A stretch of DNA of 64,000 nucleotides, taken from assembly GCA_033816765.1 (NCBI GenBank), contig CM066287.1:6634001-6698000 (forward strand), written 5' to 3'. Positions within the stretch are counted from its first letter, which is position 1, and the number at the start of each line of letters is the position of its first letter. A model generated the notes under the pieces. The model had not been told where the DNA came from. It did not search any database and was given only the letters and a program-made list of their open reading frames with translations. This document shows positions 31,539 to 40,699 of the stretch, one piece after another. The translations under genes and the position numbers were made by a program. This DNA comes from Nothopassalora personata (Eukaryota; Ascomycota; Dothideomycetes; Mycosphaerellales; Mycosphaerellaceae).

Positions 31539-33590
31539 ATGGCGAGAAAGAACAACAATAACGACGACGACATGGCGACTACTGACCGCCGCGTACATCG
31601 CGCGAACATCACCAGATCCTCCCTCTTCGTCCTACCCCCCGACGCGACAAACAACGCAAACGGCGATGCGACACAGACTCAAGGCAGAGAAGAGGAGGTT
31701 CTGAAGCAGCTGACGGCTGAAGACAACACCTACCACAAGCAGCACAAGAAGGTCTTCGACCGACTCCAAGAGATCGAGGAGGAGGATGTTGAGACCGAGC
31801 TCAACTTGGCTGACCTGTGTGGGGATGAGTACATCGAGGACATTACTGAGGATGAGAGCGAGGCTCTTGCTCCAGGTGCGAAGAAGAGGAGGGTCACTGT
31901 TGACCAGTTTCAAGACACCTTCGAGTCTCTCAATGGGCTAAGCTCGGAGAAGCTCAAGAAGCGAGTCAACGACTACCCTGAGGAGGTCCACAAGATCCTT
32001 GTCGACATCGAGTCCGACCACCGACGAGCACACAAGACTATTGAGGCTCTCCAACTCGCTAACCGCATCAATATTCGCAAGGCCAAGGATGCGAAGGAGC
32101 AGATGGATCGACTCGAGGACGAAGCTGGTACTGCACAAGCTGAAGCAGACCAGAGACAAGCTGAGGTGGACAAGCTGAAGGCAGAACTTGCGAAGCACAC
32201 CGACAAAGTCATTATCGACCCGGATGAGCTGGACAAGGTCAAAGCCGAGTTGGCCACGACCATGGAAGCGAGGAAGCTGTATCGCACCCAGTGCAAGGCA
32301 GCTGAGGCTAAGCTTGTTGATGCTGAGAAGCGCATCGAGGAGCTTGAGAAGAAGGAAAAGGAGAGACGTGAGAAGCGTGGGCGATCCAAGCAACGCAAGG
32401 ACTCACGCAAGGAGTCACCACCTCCACGCACCGAATCCGAGGAGTCGCTGGAGCGTCGTCGCAATGGCAACAAGCCAAAGCCGACTGGAGAAGACGACAA
32501 CCCATCATCAGACTCCTCCGACTCCGAATCCTCCGACAGCGATGACGAGCGCGGTCACCGTCGTGGCAGCAAGCGCAAGAATTCTAAGTCCAAGAAGAAG
32601 GGCTCGAAGAGCAAGGAGCCGCAGTCCCGCTACACCACATACGACTCCACGATGACCACTGGCATTAAGTCGTCAAGTGAGCCGAAGGCACCGAAGGAGT
32701 TCGACCCACTGGATGAGAAGGGCATTAAGTTCGAAGAGTGGCAGCGTGCCGCCGAAGCCAGGCTGGCAGCGTCCAAGTACCGCACTGTCACGGCTTCACT
32801 GCAGAATGTCCAAAGCTGGCTCAAGAACTCAGCCTGGAAGTATGTCGACTCCAAGATTCCCAGTCTCACCAAGGTCACAAGCGGCACGACACCAGCTTAC
32901 GCCTCGGTTGATGACATGATGGACGATCTGGCAGCCCGCTACGGCACTCGCAATGCGCACGCCACTGCTATGACCAAGCTCACTACACTGGACCAGGGCG
33001 AGAAGCAGAAGTTCAGCGAGTTCTACCCTATCTTCCGCGAGAACGCAGACATTGTCAACCTGGACGCCGGTGCTGCCGACAAGAAGCTTGAGAAGGACTT
33101 CCTGCTGCGCAAGCTGAACGCGAGATACGACAACCGCATCATGAGTGAGAACACGGCCAACATGACCCTTGATCAGGTCGTGTCTGCGCTGTACACTTAT
33201 GAGGACAAGTTCGAGCAGTACGACCTCAAGCACAAGAAGCAGTCCGCTGACAAGCCCAAGAACACTAAGGGCAACGACGACAAGAAGGACGGTGCCACAG
33301 GTGGAGGTAGAGGTGGAAGCACTGACGCTCCTGCCAACCCCAACTCCAAGACCAAGTGGGCCGACCGTCCGCAGAAGTACCAGCACCTGCAGCCACTGGA
33401 TGCTGCCAAGGCGCAAGAGTGCATTGATCAGAACAAATGCATGAAGTGCGAGGAAGTGGGTCACCGCCGTGTCGACTACGACCAGTGCCCACTGAAGGAC
33501 GTTAGCCGGCGTCCATACGCGCCAGGCTACAACCCAAGCACCAACCGACGCAACGGCAATAACACCGGCGGCGGTTCGGGAAACGCATAG
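31539..33590 (+). CDS. gag: C1 Gag protein
   Basis: 683 residues, ATG 31539. It forms the particle shell that packages element RNA. Residues about 120-290 are a long coiled coil (KIEELEKKEKE-type heptads), and 290-370 are Ser/Lys/Glu-rich with SDSSDSESSDSDDE. A retrotransposon gag domain lies at about 390-560 (FEEWQRAAEARLAASKY, LTTLDQGEKQKFSEFYPIF), and a C-terminal zinc knuckle has C634, C637, H642 and C650. Its spacing, x2-x4-x7, is longer at the end than the usual x2-x4-x4. The stop at 33588-33590 follows a frameshift signal. Before the knuckle there are Gly and Lys-rich linkers that may bind RNA. Codons are intact, with no RIP. Confidence 0.93.
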   Translation: MARKNNNNDDDMATTDRRVHRANITRSSLFVLPPDATNNANGDATQTQGREEEVLKQLTAEDNTYHKQHKKVFDRLQEIEEEDVETELNLADLCGDEYIEDITEDESEALAPGAKKRRVTVDQFQDTFESLNGLSSEKLKKRVNDYPEEVHKILVDIESDHRRAHKTIEALQLANRINIRKAKDAKEQMDRLEDEAGTAQAEADQRQAEVDKLKAELAKHTDKVIIDPDELDKVKAELATTMEARKLYRTQCKAAEAKLVDAEKRIEELEKKEKERREKRGRSKQRKDSRKESPPPRTESEESLERRRNGNKPKPTGEDDNPSSDSSDSESSDSDDERGHRRGSKRKNSKSKKKGSKSKEPQSRYTTYDSTMTTGIKSSSEPKAPKEFDPLDEKGIKFEEWQRAAEARLAASKYRTVTASLQNVQSWLKNSAWKYVDSKIPSLTKVTSGTTPAYASVDDMMDDLAARYGTRNAHATAMTKLTTLDQGEKQKFSEFYPIFRENADIVNLDAGAADKKLEKDFLLRKLNARYDNRIMSENTANMTLDQVVSALYTYEDKFEQYDLKHKKQSADKPKNTKGNDDKKDGATGGGRGGSTDAPANPNSKTKWADRPQKYQHLQPLDAAKAQECIDQNKCMKCEEVGHRRVDYDQCPLKDVSRRPYAPGYNPSTNRRNGNNTGGGSGNA

Positions 33591-36500
33591 TCCACTCTGT
33601 GAGCGCAACACACAGTGGACGAGACGAGTCAGTACGAGAGTTACGAGATCACGAACATGAGAAGGAGCCTCCAGATAGGGGCAAGAATTTGAGCATATCG
33701 GCACACTCCCTGCTGGCAGCCAACCATTCTGTAGATGAACACAACCCAGTGATAGCTTCTCATCTGGTTATGCCATGCATAGTGAATGGAAAGATCCCTG
33801 CTCAGTCCTTCCATGATGATGGTGCCAACTCTACGTACTTTGACATCGACTTTGCGCATAAGAACGACCTTGATTTGGTCGAGCTGCCCAACCCAATGGG
33901 ACTAATGTTAGCAGATGGCCAACCTGCTAGTGAACTGATTACTCACAAAACAACGGCACAGATTCAAATCGGCAATCACGTTGAGACGCGAGTTGGTTAC
34001 TGCACATCGCTGGAATATGATGTTATCCTCGGCCGTCCATGGCACGACGAGCATCAGCCTGTGTTCCACTATGCGTCAGGAACTATGACCCTGTTTTCAC
34101 AATACTGTCGAGAGAACTGCATACATGGCGACGAGCCTGTGTGCGTGCAGTCTATCAACGATAAGGGCGTTACGCCAGTGGGCATCCTGCAGATAGAGAT
34201 ACCCGTGCCAGAGTCGTCACCAGCTTCGACAGGATACGTCAAGCCCTATGTCGAAGATGAAGAGCCAGCAGTAGTGCAAGAGACGCACTCCACGAAAGCC
34301 GCTATGAGACATGCGCCACCGGTGGAGATGCAAGACGAGTCGGAGCCATCACACCACGTCCGACAACCATTGCCAGCTGATAGCCCGGAGACCTTGAAAC
34401 GACCAGCACGCCGCACTGACAAGAAGGCGTCAGTGCAGCCGGAGCCGGAGATCGACATCCAACCTATCACTGCCGAGGTATTGAGGCGCATGAGTAGGCG
34501 CAAGGGTTTCAAGGGATGTGAGATCCACGTGATGTGGATGTTTGATCCGAAGGAGGACTTGAACAGACAGGTGGCTCGCGATCCCCTGTCCGCCTGCGCA
34601 CTGAATGCATCCGCCATCTCGGCCGACGACTACCAACGCTTCATGAACCCAAAGGACAAGGACCAGGACCCCATACCTTTGTTGCCACCAGAGTTCCGAG
34701 AGATGGCCAGGCTATTCAGTCGCAAGGAAGCAGACAAAGTGCCACCACGGCGACCGGGCGTAGATCATGAGATCAAACTCAAGGCTGGCCAGACTCCACC
34801 GTTTCGACGACCATACTCCTTCTCTGCACGAGAGAACGAGGTGATCAAGAAGTGGCTCGATGATCAGCTCGAGAAAGGCGCAATACAGCGCAGCGTGTCA
34901 CCAGCAGCAGCACCTGTCCTAATAGTCAAGAAACCAGGAGGTGGGCTGCGGGTCTGTGTCGACTACCGAGCATTGAACGCGATCACAACGAAAAGCCGGT
35001 ATCCTATCCCCCTCTTCCAAGAAACACTGGATCGCATTGCAGGAGCGCAATGGTTCACCAAGCTGGATGTCATCGCCGCATTCAACCGCATCCGCATCGC
35101 AGCGGGTGATGAATGGAAGACAGCCTTTACAACGAGGTACGGGCAGTTCGAATGTGTTGTTATGCCTTTCGGCCTGTGTAACGCCCCAGGCACATTTCAG
35201 TCGTTCATCAACGACACGCTTCGTGAGTTCCTAGATGACTTCGTATCATGCTACCTAGACGATGCGCTCGTTTTCAGCAAGACTCGTGAGGAACACGTGG
35301 AGCATGTTATGAAAGTTCTTAAACGACTGGACAAAGCAGGCTTACAGCTTGACATCGACAAGTGTGAGTTCTTTAGACACGAGACGACATACCTTGGTGT
35401 CATCATCACAAATGAGGGCATCAAGATGGATCCTAAGAAAATCGAATGCGTCAAGAACTGGCCCACACCCGCCAATGTCACCGACATTCTGTCGTTCACA
35501 GGGTTCGCCAATTTCTATCGCAGATTCATCAAGAACTTCAGCAAGATCTGCTTACCGATGACCAAGTTGACCCGCAAGAACGTACCATGGGAATGGTCAG
35601 AAGCTTGCCAGAAGTCGTTCGATGCCCTAAAGCAGGCATTCATCGACGCGCCCACGCTGAAGCACTTCTATCCAGGAAGAGAGACGATCCTTGAAACGGA
35701 TGCATCAGACTACGTAACAGCAGCAGTCCTGTCGCAGCGTAATGAGAACGGCGTACTGCATCCTATTGCATATATGTCCAAGAAAATGGACCCACAACAA
35801 TGCAACTATGACATCTACGACAAAGAGTTGCTGGCCATTGTGCAAGCCTTTGAGGAATGGCGCCCAGAGCTCACCGTCAATGAGTTCGGCACGGACGATT
35901 ACGAGAACCTGCCTGACCCAGAGTCAGCAGAAGACAAGCCGACGCTCGTGTACTCTGACCACAAGAACCTAGAGTGGTTCATGAGCACGAAGCAGTTGAA
36001 TCGCCGCCAAGCAAGGTGGGCCGAGTTCCTCTCTCAGTTCTTCTTCAAGATCGTGTATCGACCAGGGGTGCAAGGCACCAAGCCTGATAGCCTCACCAGG
36101 AGATCTCAGGACTTGCCAATCCACGGTGATCTGAGCGACCCGCGCAATCAGCAGCAGCACCAGGTGCTACTAGGACCAGACCGCATTCTCAACCTGTCGT
36201 CGTCGCGAGTTCTGAACATTAGTGCGAACGACGTGGTCACTCCGTTGACGACTGCGATCCGAGAGCTGTACGCACAGCCAGAGACCGAGGAAGCAGTACG
36301 GCAGCTAGAGAACGACTTACCCTGTTCTTTGCTACGCAAGCACCGTCTGGATGACCGACACGCCGTGCCAGTAGGAGGCATGATCTACATGAAGAACGTG
36401 TACGGTGGGTACAGTCTCTTTGTGCCTCCTGAGTCAGAAGAAGCACTCGACGACGGTGAAGTGCCAGTACGCACCCGCATCACCCAAGCCTTCCATGATC

Positions 36501-38545
36501 ACGCAGTTGCAGGTCACATAGGTGACGAGAAGACGTACGAGCTGGTAGCCCGCAACTACGTCTGGCCTGGCATGGCACGTTTCGTCAAGTCCTATGTGCG
36601 AGCCTGCCGCATCTGTCGCACGAACAAGAGTACGAACATCCAATACCCAGGGCTGTTGAAACCCTTGCCAGTTCCCTTTGCAGCATGGGAGGATGTTGCG
36701 ATGGATTTCGTGACTCATCTGCCACCAGGCAAGAGTGCGCTGGATGGACAAACGTACGAAGATGCCCTGACCGTCACATGCCGACTTACCAAGGAGAAAC
36801 ACATGATCCCAGTTCAATCGATGACTGCAGAGCACACAGCCCTCGTGTACCTGCGATATGTGTTCAGCAGGCATGGACTCCCGAAGAGCATTGTCTCTGA
36901 CCGTGGCACACAATGGGTGTCCGCATTCTGGAGACGTCTCTGCGCCCTGTTGGGAATCAAGCAGAAGCTTTCGTCAGCATATCACCCTGAGACTGATGGA
37001 CAGTCCGAGAACACGAACAAGGCTATGGAGCAGTATTGGCGCATGTTTGTCAACTACGCTCAGGATGACTGGCCAGACTGGACTCCCCTCGCTGAGTTCA
37101 CAGCCAACAATGCCGTGTCAGCTACAACAGGTGTATCGCCGTTCTATGCTAACACTGGCCGCAACCCAAGGTTCTCTGAACTCGAGCTGGATCTTCCAAT
37201 GCCACTCATGCCCCACAAGCAACGCTTGGATGCTGAAGCAGCGGATCGCTTTGCAACAAAGATGCACGACATGCAGCAATATCTTCGCCAACAGATGGCT
37301 CTCGCCCAAGCCGTGCAAGCCGAGTATGCTAATCAGAACCGCACACCAGCGCCGCTCTACAAGGAAGGCGATGAGGTGTGGATTAGCACCGAGAACTGGA
37401 CCATGGAGAGACCTTCACGAAAGATGGATGTCAGGTGGTCGGGCCCGCACGTGATCACGGAGGTGCTTCCGGGCAATGCTTACAAAGTGGATCTCCCACC
37501 CACCATGAATATCGACAACCACTTTCATTCGCACCTTCTTGCACCAGTACACCCGCCAGTCCAGGGACAAGTACAACCAGCTCCTCCGCCGATTCGCATT
37601 GTCGACGATGAACAGCACGAGACCGACCCCGCCGAACCCGACCACTGGGAAGTTGAGCAAATCCTGGATTGCAAGAAGAGATGGCCGTGCGGACGCGCAC
37701 CAGCAGGAGGGAAGCAGCCGTATTGGGAATACTTGGTGAAGTACGTTGGATACAATCGGCCATCCTATGAAGCTGCGGATCAGGTTATTGAGGGTGCCGC
37801 CGCCTCTGTGGCCGACTTTCACCACAACCACCCGCGAGCGACCAAACCACCTGGTTTTCAACCACCTGCAGACTGGGTTGCAAATGAGAATGCCACAGGC
37901 ATGCGAGTAGCACGCACAGCACCCACGTCGTCAGCAGCGATGACTCTGATGCCGGTGGGACCAGGCCTCCGGACTTGTGAGAAAGAGAGCGATACGCGTC
38001 GCGATAACGATCCTTCTCGACAAGCAGACCGAGTCCCTGAAGCTGAGCGCTTGCGTGGCGCGAGTCACAATGGCAGCAACACTGCCGATGGTCATCAGAA
38101 CACAGTGTGCAGCCGCCTAGATGGCGCGAGTCACTATGGCACAGGGCGCCTGTGCGACGAGCTCAGTACACACACCGAAGAGGACACCGTCCGGACAGTA
38201 ACTGAGGTTGCTGTGCCGTGTCGCCGCGACAACCCACCTGCGTTACGTAGCATCATGGATGGTCACGAGGTGGGTACAACGACAGTGGTTACGAATGACG
38301 ATGAGATGGACGTAATAGATAACGACCTGATGGATGATGAGACATTTGCAATGGCAATGATGGATGTGAGAGAAAAGAGTGCTCCGGAGCGCACTCTGAA
38401 AGGGGGGGGTAGTGTCACCGTACCGGCGCCCATCATTCGCTTGGACCCGCGCGCACGTGCGTGGATCCCGCGCGCGCCGCTGACTAAGCCGGCCCGAGGG
38501 CTTGGCGCGTGTATATCTACCTCGCGCCCTCCGCGCCTCTCTTAG
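33563..38545 (+). CDS. pol: C1 Pol polyprotein (protease, RT, RNase H, integrase, chromodomain)
   Basis: Open in the -1 frame from 33563, with a 1,648-codon stretch from GTG 33599; the first ATG (33770) would cut into the protease, so a Gag-Pol fusion by frameshifting is preferred. Counting from 33599: protease near residue 70 (QSFHDDGANSTYF), RT with YLDD at 552-555, RNase H with ETDASDYVTAA and the late DHKNLEWF/NRRQARW blocks, integrase zinc finger (HDHAVAGHIG...CRICR), catalytic MDF, VSDRG and QSENTNK, and a chromodomain at about 1345-1400 (WEVEQILD, EYLVKYVGY). Chromodomains direct insertion to histone-marked chromatin. About 200 extra residues follow it, and the frame runs through the polypurine tract to stop inside the 3' LTR. 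Confidence 0.93.
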   Translation, partial: HRRRFGKRIVHSVSATHSGRDESVRELRDHEHEKEPPDRGKNLSISAHSLLAANHSVDEHNPVIASHLVMPCIVNGKIPAQSFHDDGANSTYFDIDFAHKNDLDLVELPNPMGLMLADGQPASELITHKTTAQIQIGNHVETRVGYCTSLEYDVILGRPWHDEHQPVFHYASGTMTLFSQYCRENCIHGDEPVCVQSINDKGVTPVGILQIEIPVPESSPASTGYVKPYVEDEEPAVVQETHSTKAAMRHAPPVEMQDESEPSHHVRQPLPADSPETLKRPARRTDKKASVQPEPEIDIQPITAEVLRRMSRRKGFKGCEIHVMWMFDPKEDLNRQVARDPLSACALNASAISADDYQRFMNPKDKDQDPIPLLPPEFREMARLFSRKEADKVPPRRPGVDHEIKLKAGQTPPFRRPYSFSARENEVIKKWLDDQLEKGAIQRSVSPAAAPVLIVKKPGGGLRVCVDYRALNAITTKSRYPIPLFQETLDRIAGAQWFTKLDVIAAFNRIRIAAGDEWKTAFTTRYGQFECVVMPFGLCNAPGTFQSFINDTLREFLDDFVSCYLDDALVFSKTREEHVEHVMKVLKRLDKAGLQLDIDKCEFFRHETTYLGVIITNEGIKMDPKKIECVKNWPTPANVTDILSFTGFANFYRRFIKNFSKICLPMTKLTRKNVPWEWSEACQKSFDALKQAFIDAPTLKHFYPGRETILETDASDYVTAAVLSQRNENGVLHPIAYMSKKMDPQQCNYDIYDKELLAIVQAFEEWRPELTVNEFGTDDYENLPDPESAEDKPTLVYSDHKNLEWFMSTKQLNRRQARWAEFLSQFFFKIVYRPGVQGTKPDSLTRRSQDLPIHGDLSDPRNQQQHQVLLGPDRILNLSSSRVLNISANDVVTPLTTAIRELYAQPETEEAVRQLENDLPCSLLRKHRLDDRHAVPVGGMIYMKNVYGGYSLFVPPESEEALDDGEVPVRTRITQAFHDHAVAGHIGDEKTYELVARNYVWPGMARFVKSYVRACRICRTNKSTNIQYPGLLKPLPVPFAAWEDVAMDFVTHLPPGKSALDGQTYEDALTVTCRLTKEKHMIPVQSMTAEHTALVYLRYVFSRHGLPKSIVSDRGTQWVSAFWRRLCALLGIKQKLSSAYHPETDGQSENTNKAMEQYWRMFVNYAQDDWPDWTPLAEFTANNAVSATTGVSPFYANTGRNPRFSELELDLPMPLMPHKQRLDAEAADRFATKMHDMQQYLRQQMALAQAVQAEYANQNRTPAPLYKEGDEVWISTENWTMERPSRKMDVRWSGPHVITEVLPGNAYKVDLPPTMNIDNHFHSHLLAPVHPPVQGQVQPAPPPIRIVDDEQHETDPAEPDHWEVEQILDCKKRWPCGRAPAGGKQPYWEYLVKYVGYNRPSYEAADQVIEGAAASVADFHHNHPRATKPPGFQPPADWVANENATGMRVARTAPTSSAAMTLMPVGPGLRTCEKESDTRRDNDPSRQADRVPEAERLRGASHNGSNTADGHQNTVCSRLDGASHYGTGRLCDELSTHTEEDTVRTVTEVAVPCRRDNPPALRSIMDGHEVGTTTVVTNDDEMDVIDNDLMDDETFAMAMMDVREKSAPERTLKGGGSVTVPAPIIRLDPRARAWIPRAPLTKPARGLGACISTSRPPRLS
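33578..33619 (+). promoter_or_regulatory. -1 ribosomal frameshift signal between gag and pol
   Basis: G-GGA-AAC (33578-33584) is in the correct phase (X XXY YYZ) of the gag frame, two codons before its TAG. After a 6-nt spacer (33585-33590) comes a stem: TCCACTCTGTG (33591-33601), loop AGCGCAA, then CACACAGTGGA (33609-33619), pairing at 10 of 11 positions with one C-C mismatch. The pol frame is exactly -1 to gag and is open from 33563. Heptamer, spacer and stem match classical -1 sites. Confidence 0.85.
38399..38412 (+). other. Polypurine tract of C1
   Basis: AAAGGGGGGGGTAG, ending directly at the first base of the 3' LTR; it primes plus-strand DNA synthesis in LTR elements. Confidence 0.85.
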
Positions 38546-38604
38546 ATAGACCGTCTATTCGACTTGTACCTTATCCGACCACGTGCTTGCACCTGCTTGT
38601 GACA
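38413..38604 (+). repeat. 3' LTR of element C1
   Basis: 192 bp, identical by eye to the 5' LTR, followed by the TSD CTTAG (38605-38609). Identity means the insertion is young. Confidence 0.95.
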
Positions 38605-38609
38605 CTTAG

Positions 38610-39690
38610 GTACTATATACGCGATAGACGAATTAAAGGTCCTATATAGGGTTATATACCTTAGCGGAGAGGCAAGCGAGCGATAGTATACTAACTATAG
38701 CGCCGTTAACCTTATAGGGTATATATACTAGGACTTTAAGGAGTTCTACCGAGACGTATACGGCGATCCTATAAATCGCGTACTTAACGTTATGTTAGAG
38801 TACGAGGTTACGAGATAGAAGGACAACTAGATAGCGCGATAGTTCGCGACTAAGCTAGATGTTATAGAGGACTAGTTAGGTAACTACTCGGAAGCGTAAC
38901 GTATATAGCACCTACTAGCGAAGCTTACGCCTCGCTTACGGTCCGCTATCGTTAGCTACTATAATATCCCTACGACTAGAGAAGACCTAGTAGTCCTAGC
39001 CTCACGTATTAAAAGCACCGAGCGCCGAGGTAGTAGCGGAGGGCACGACCGCGGGTAGTATATACGTCGTAAGCGTAAAGCTAAGGACGTACATAAGCGG
39101 GCTAATCGCCTAAAGTAATAGAAGTAGAGTTAAGCACCGGGCGCCTCGGGTACGAGTTAGTAGCGAGACGCCGGTAGCTCGTCTTTAACTAGCTAGAAGT
39201 CGAAAGTAGAGTACTACGGCTACGGTAGGAAGGGTTACTATAAGACGGAGTACCGGAATAGACACCTATAGAAAGACCGTAACGCGTAAGCGGTTCGTAG
39301 GTTAGAAACTGTCGAGGCTTTAACTAAGAAGGGCGAATAGGAAAAAGGTAGAGGACTAGGTAAGGGTCGCTCCTAAGTCCGAGTTTCTATATAGACCCCT
39401 TAAGGTAAGTTAATACGAGTCTAGCGCGTTACTTACGAGGCGCCGTTGAGACGCGTAAGGGCTTTTACAAGGCTACGTTTCTTCTAGATAACGGTATAGA
39501 TTTAAGCTTAGTATCGTACGAGTATATACTCCGATACTAGATATAGCCTATTAGTAGTATAAAGCTTCTAAATCTAGAGTCGTACGCGTAGGACTAGGGG
39601 TATTACTACGGCGCCTATACGGTTCGCGTGCGACTAGCTAACGATATAGGAGTAGAGCGCGTAAGCGACGCTATCTACTATATAGCGCCT
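38610..39690 (+). pseudogene. Element X gag (rest) and start of protease, RIPped
   Basis: The frame resumes after C1 (DFKEFYRDVYGDPINRVLN, then LLAKLTPRLRSAIVSYY) and reaches a CCHC knuckle with Cys and His turned to Tyr (YYGYGRKGYYKTEY, about 39212-39253). The protease start (LLDNGIDLSLVSYEYI) follows at about 39485-39530. It breaks off at ...YYIAPI near 39690, where Y is inserted. Confidence 0.75.
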
Positions 39691-39697
39691 ATAGTAA

Positions 39698-40064
39698 TGT
39701 CTACTAACTACCCTATATAGGCCTATCCGAGTTATAGTAGTATAGAGCGGCGCTTATGTAAGTAGGGGTATTTGCCGGTCCCGGGACCGTGAAATTAGGT
39801 TACGTAACGAGTAGCGTAGTAGCTAGATAAATAAGAGGATTAGCGGACTTAAACCCCTATACCCTCTACTCGAGAGGTATAAATTGAATTGTTTTCTTAA
39901 TGCTACGCTTACAATGCTTAACTACGTAGTATATATCTTAATAGCTATACTAGATCCTACTAGCTTACCTAAATGTCTAATTAAACTAAAATAAAATTAG
40001 GGTAAGTTAGACCTAAGGGACCCCCTCTAAACCTAAGGTTAACATAACCTATTAGTCGTTAATA
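39698..40064 (-). repeat. 3' LTR of element Y
   Basis: 367 bp; pairs with 57306-57672 and is more strongly RIPped than its partner (for example CTACGTAGT against CTGCGCAGT). Confidence 0.9.
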
Positions 40065-40249
40065 TATCCTCCCTTATTACGAACCTGTCCTTAGGTTCTA
40101 AAGTAGTAAGCCCGGGTACTATAGGTAGCGTAGTTAGTCGCTATAAGCTAAGGTAGTCTTATAGTAGCATAATAGCTTACCCTATTATTTAGCTTAATAT
40201 ATAAGATGTTAGGTAATCCTAGGGCCTACTAGCGACAGTTTATAAAGAT

Positions 40250-40650
40250 CGAAAGGATTCTTCTAATAGAGACCGTAATAGTAACGTTAATAACCGCGAC
40301 TCGCGCCCGTCGTACTATATTAACGTATACTACGAAACTAGCGAGGGAATAGGTAGCTATGTTAGTATTAATCGAACGGGCTAGATAGTCGAATAATGCA
40401 AACGCTATTTATAAAACAAGTAAGTGTTAGTACTAGTAACCTAATAAATCTAAAGACGAGTTTATTGCGTAGCTAGAAAGTTAGTTAAGGGAAGATAAGT
40501 AACTATAAGAAACAAGTAAGATCTAAGGACTAGAAGTACCCGTACCCGAAGCATTAACTAGAACTAGAACTAGAATTAGAACTAGAAACTAGTACCTATA
40601 GGCTATAGCTATAGCCGGAAAATTAACTAGGAACTAGGAGCCTATAAACC
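40250..40650 (+). pseudogene. Possible antisense frame of element Y
   Basis: Opposite to Y's gag-pol and next to its 3' LTR, the plus strand reads a charged frame broken mostly by TAG/TAA: TVIVTLITATRARRTILTY, then SNNANAIYKTSKC, a helical DEFIA*LES*LREDK and an Arg-Thr repeat (ALTRTRTRIRTRN). It sits where N, O, X and Z have antisense frames. No clear start and no domain. Confidence 0.35.
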
Positions 40651-40699
40651 CGTACTAACTACTTAGTTCTACTTATTTTTACATAACTCCTTTATCTAG

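Larger units (their letters stand above)
31189..38604 (+). mobile_element. Element C1: intact, un-RIPped Ty3-type chromovirus
   Basis: 7,416 bp with two 192-bp LTRs (31189-31380 and 38413-38604) that look identical, and the TSD CTTAG at 31184-31188 and 38605-38609. It has gag (31539-33590), pol in the -1 frame (33563-38545) with protease, RT, RNase H, integrase and chromodomain, a primer site at 31383-31392 and a polypurine tract at 38399-38412. CpA and TpG are normal, unlike everything around it, so it arrived after RIP stopped acting here or has escaped it. No inactivating change is evident, apart from a possible protease oddity. Confidence 0.95.
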
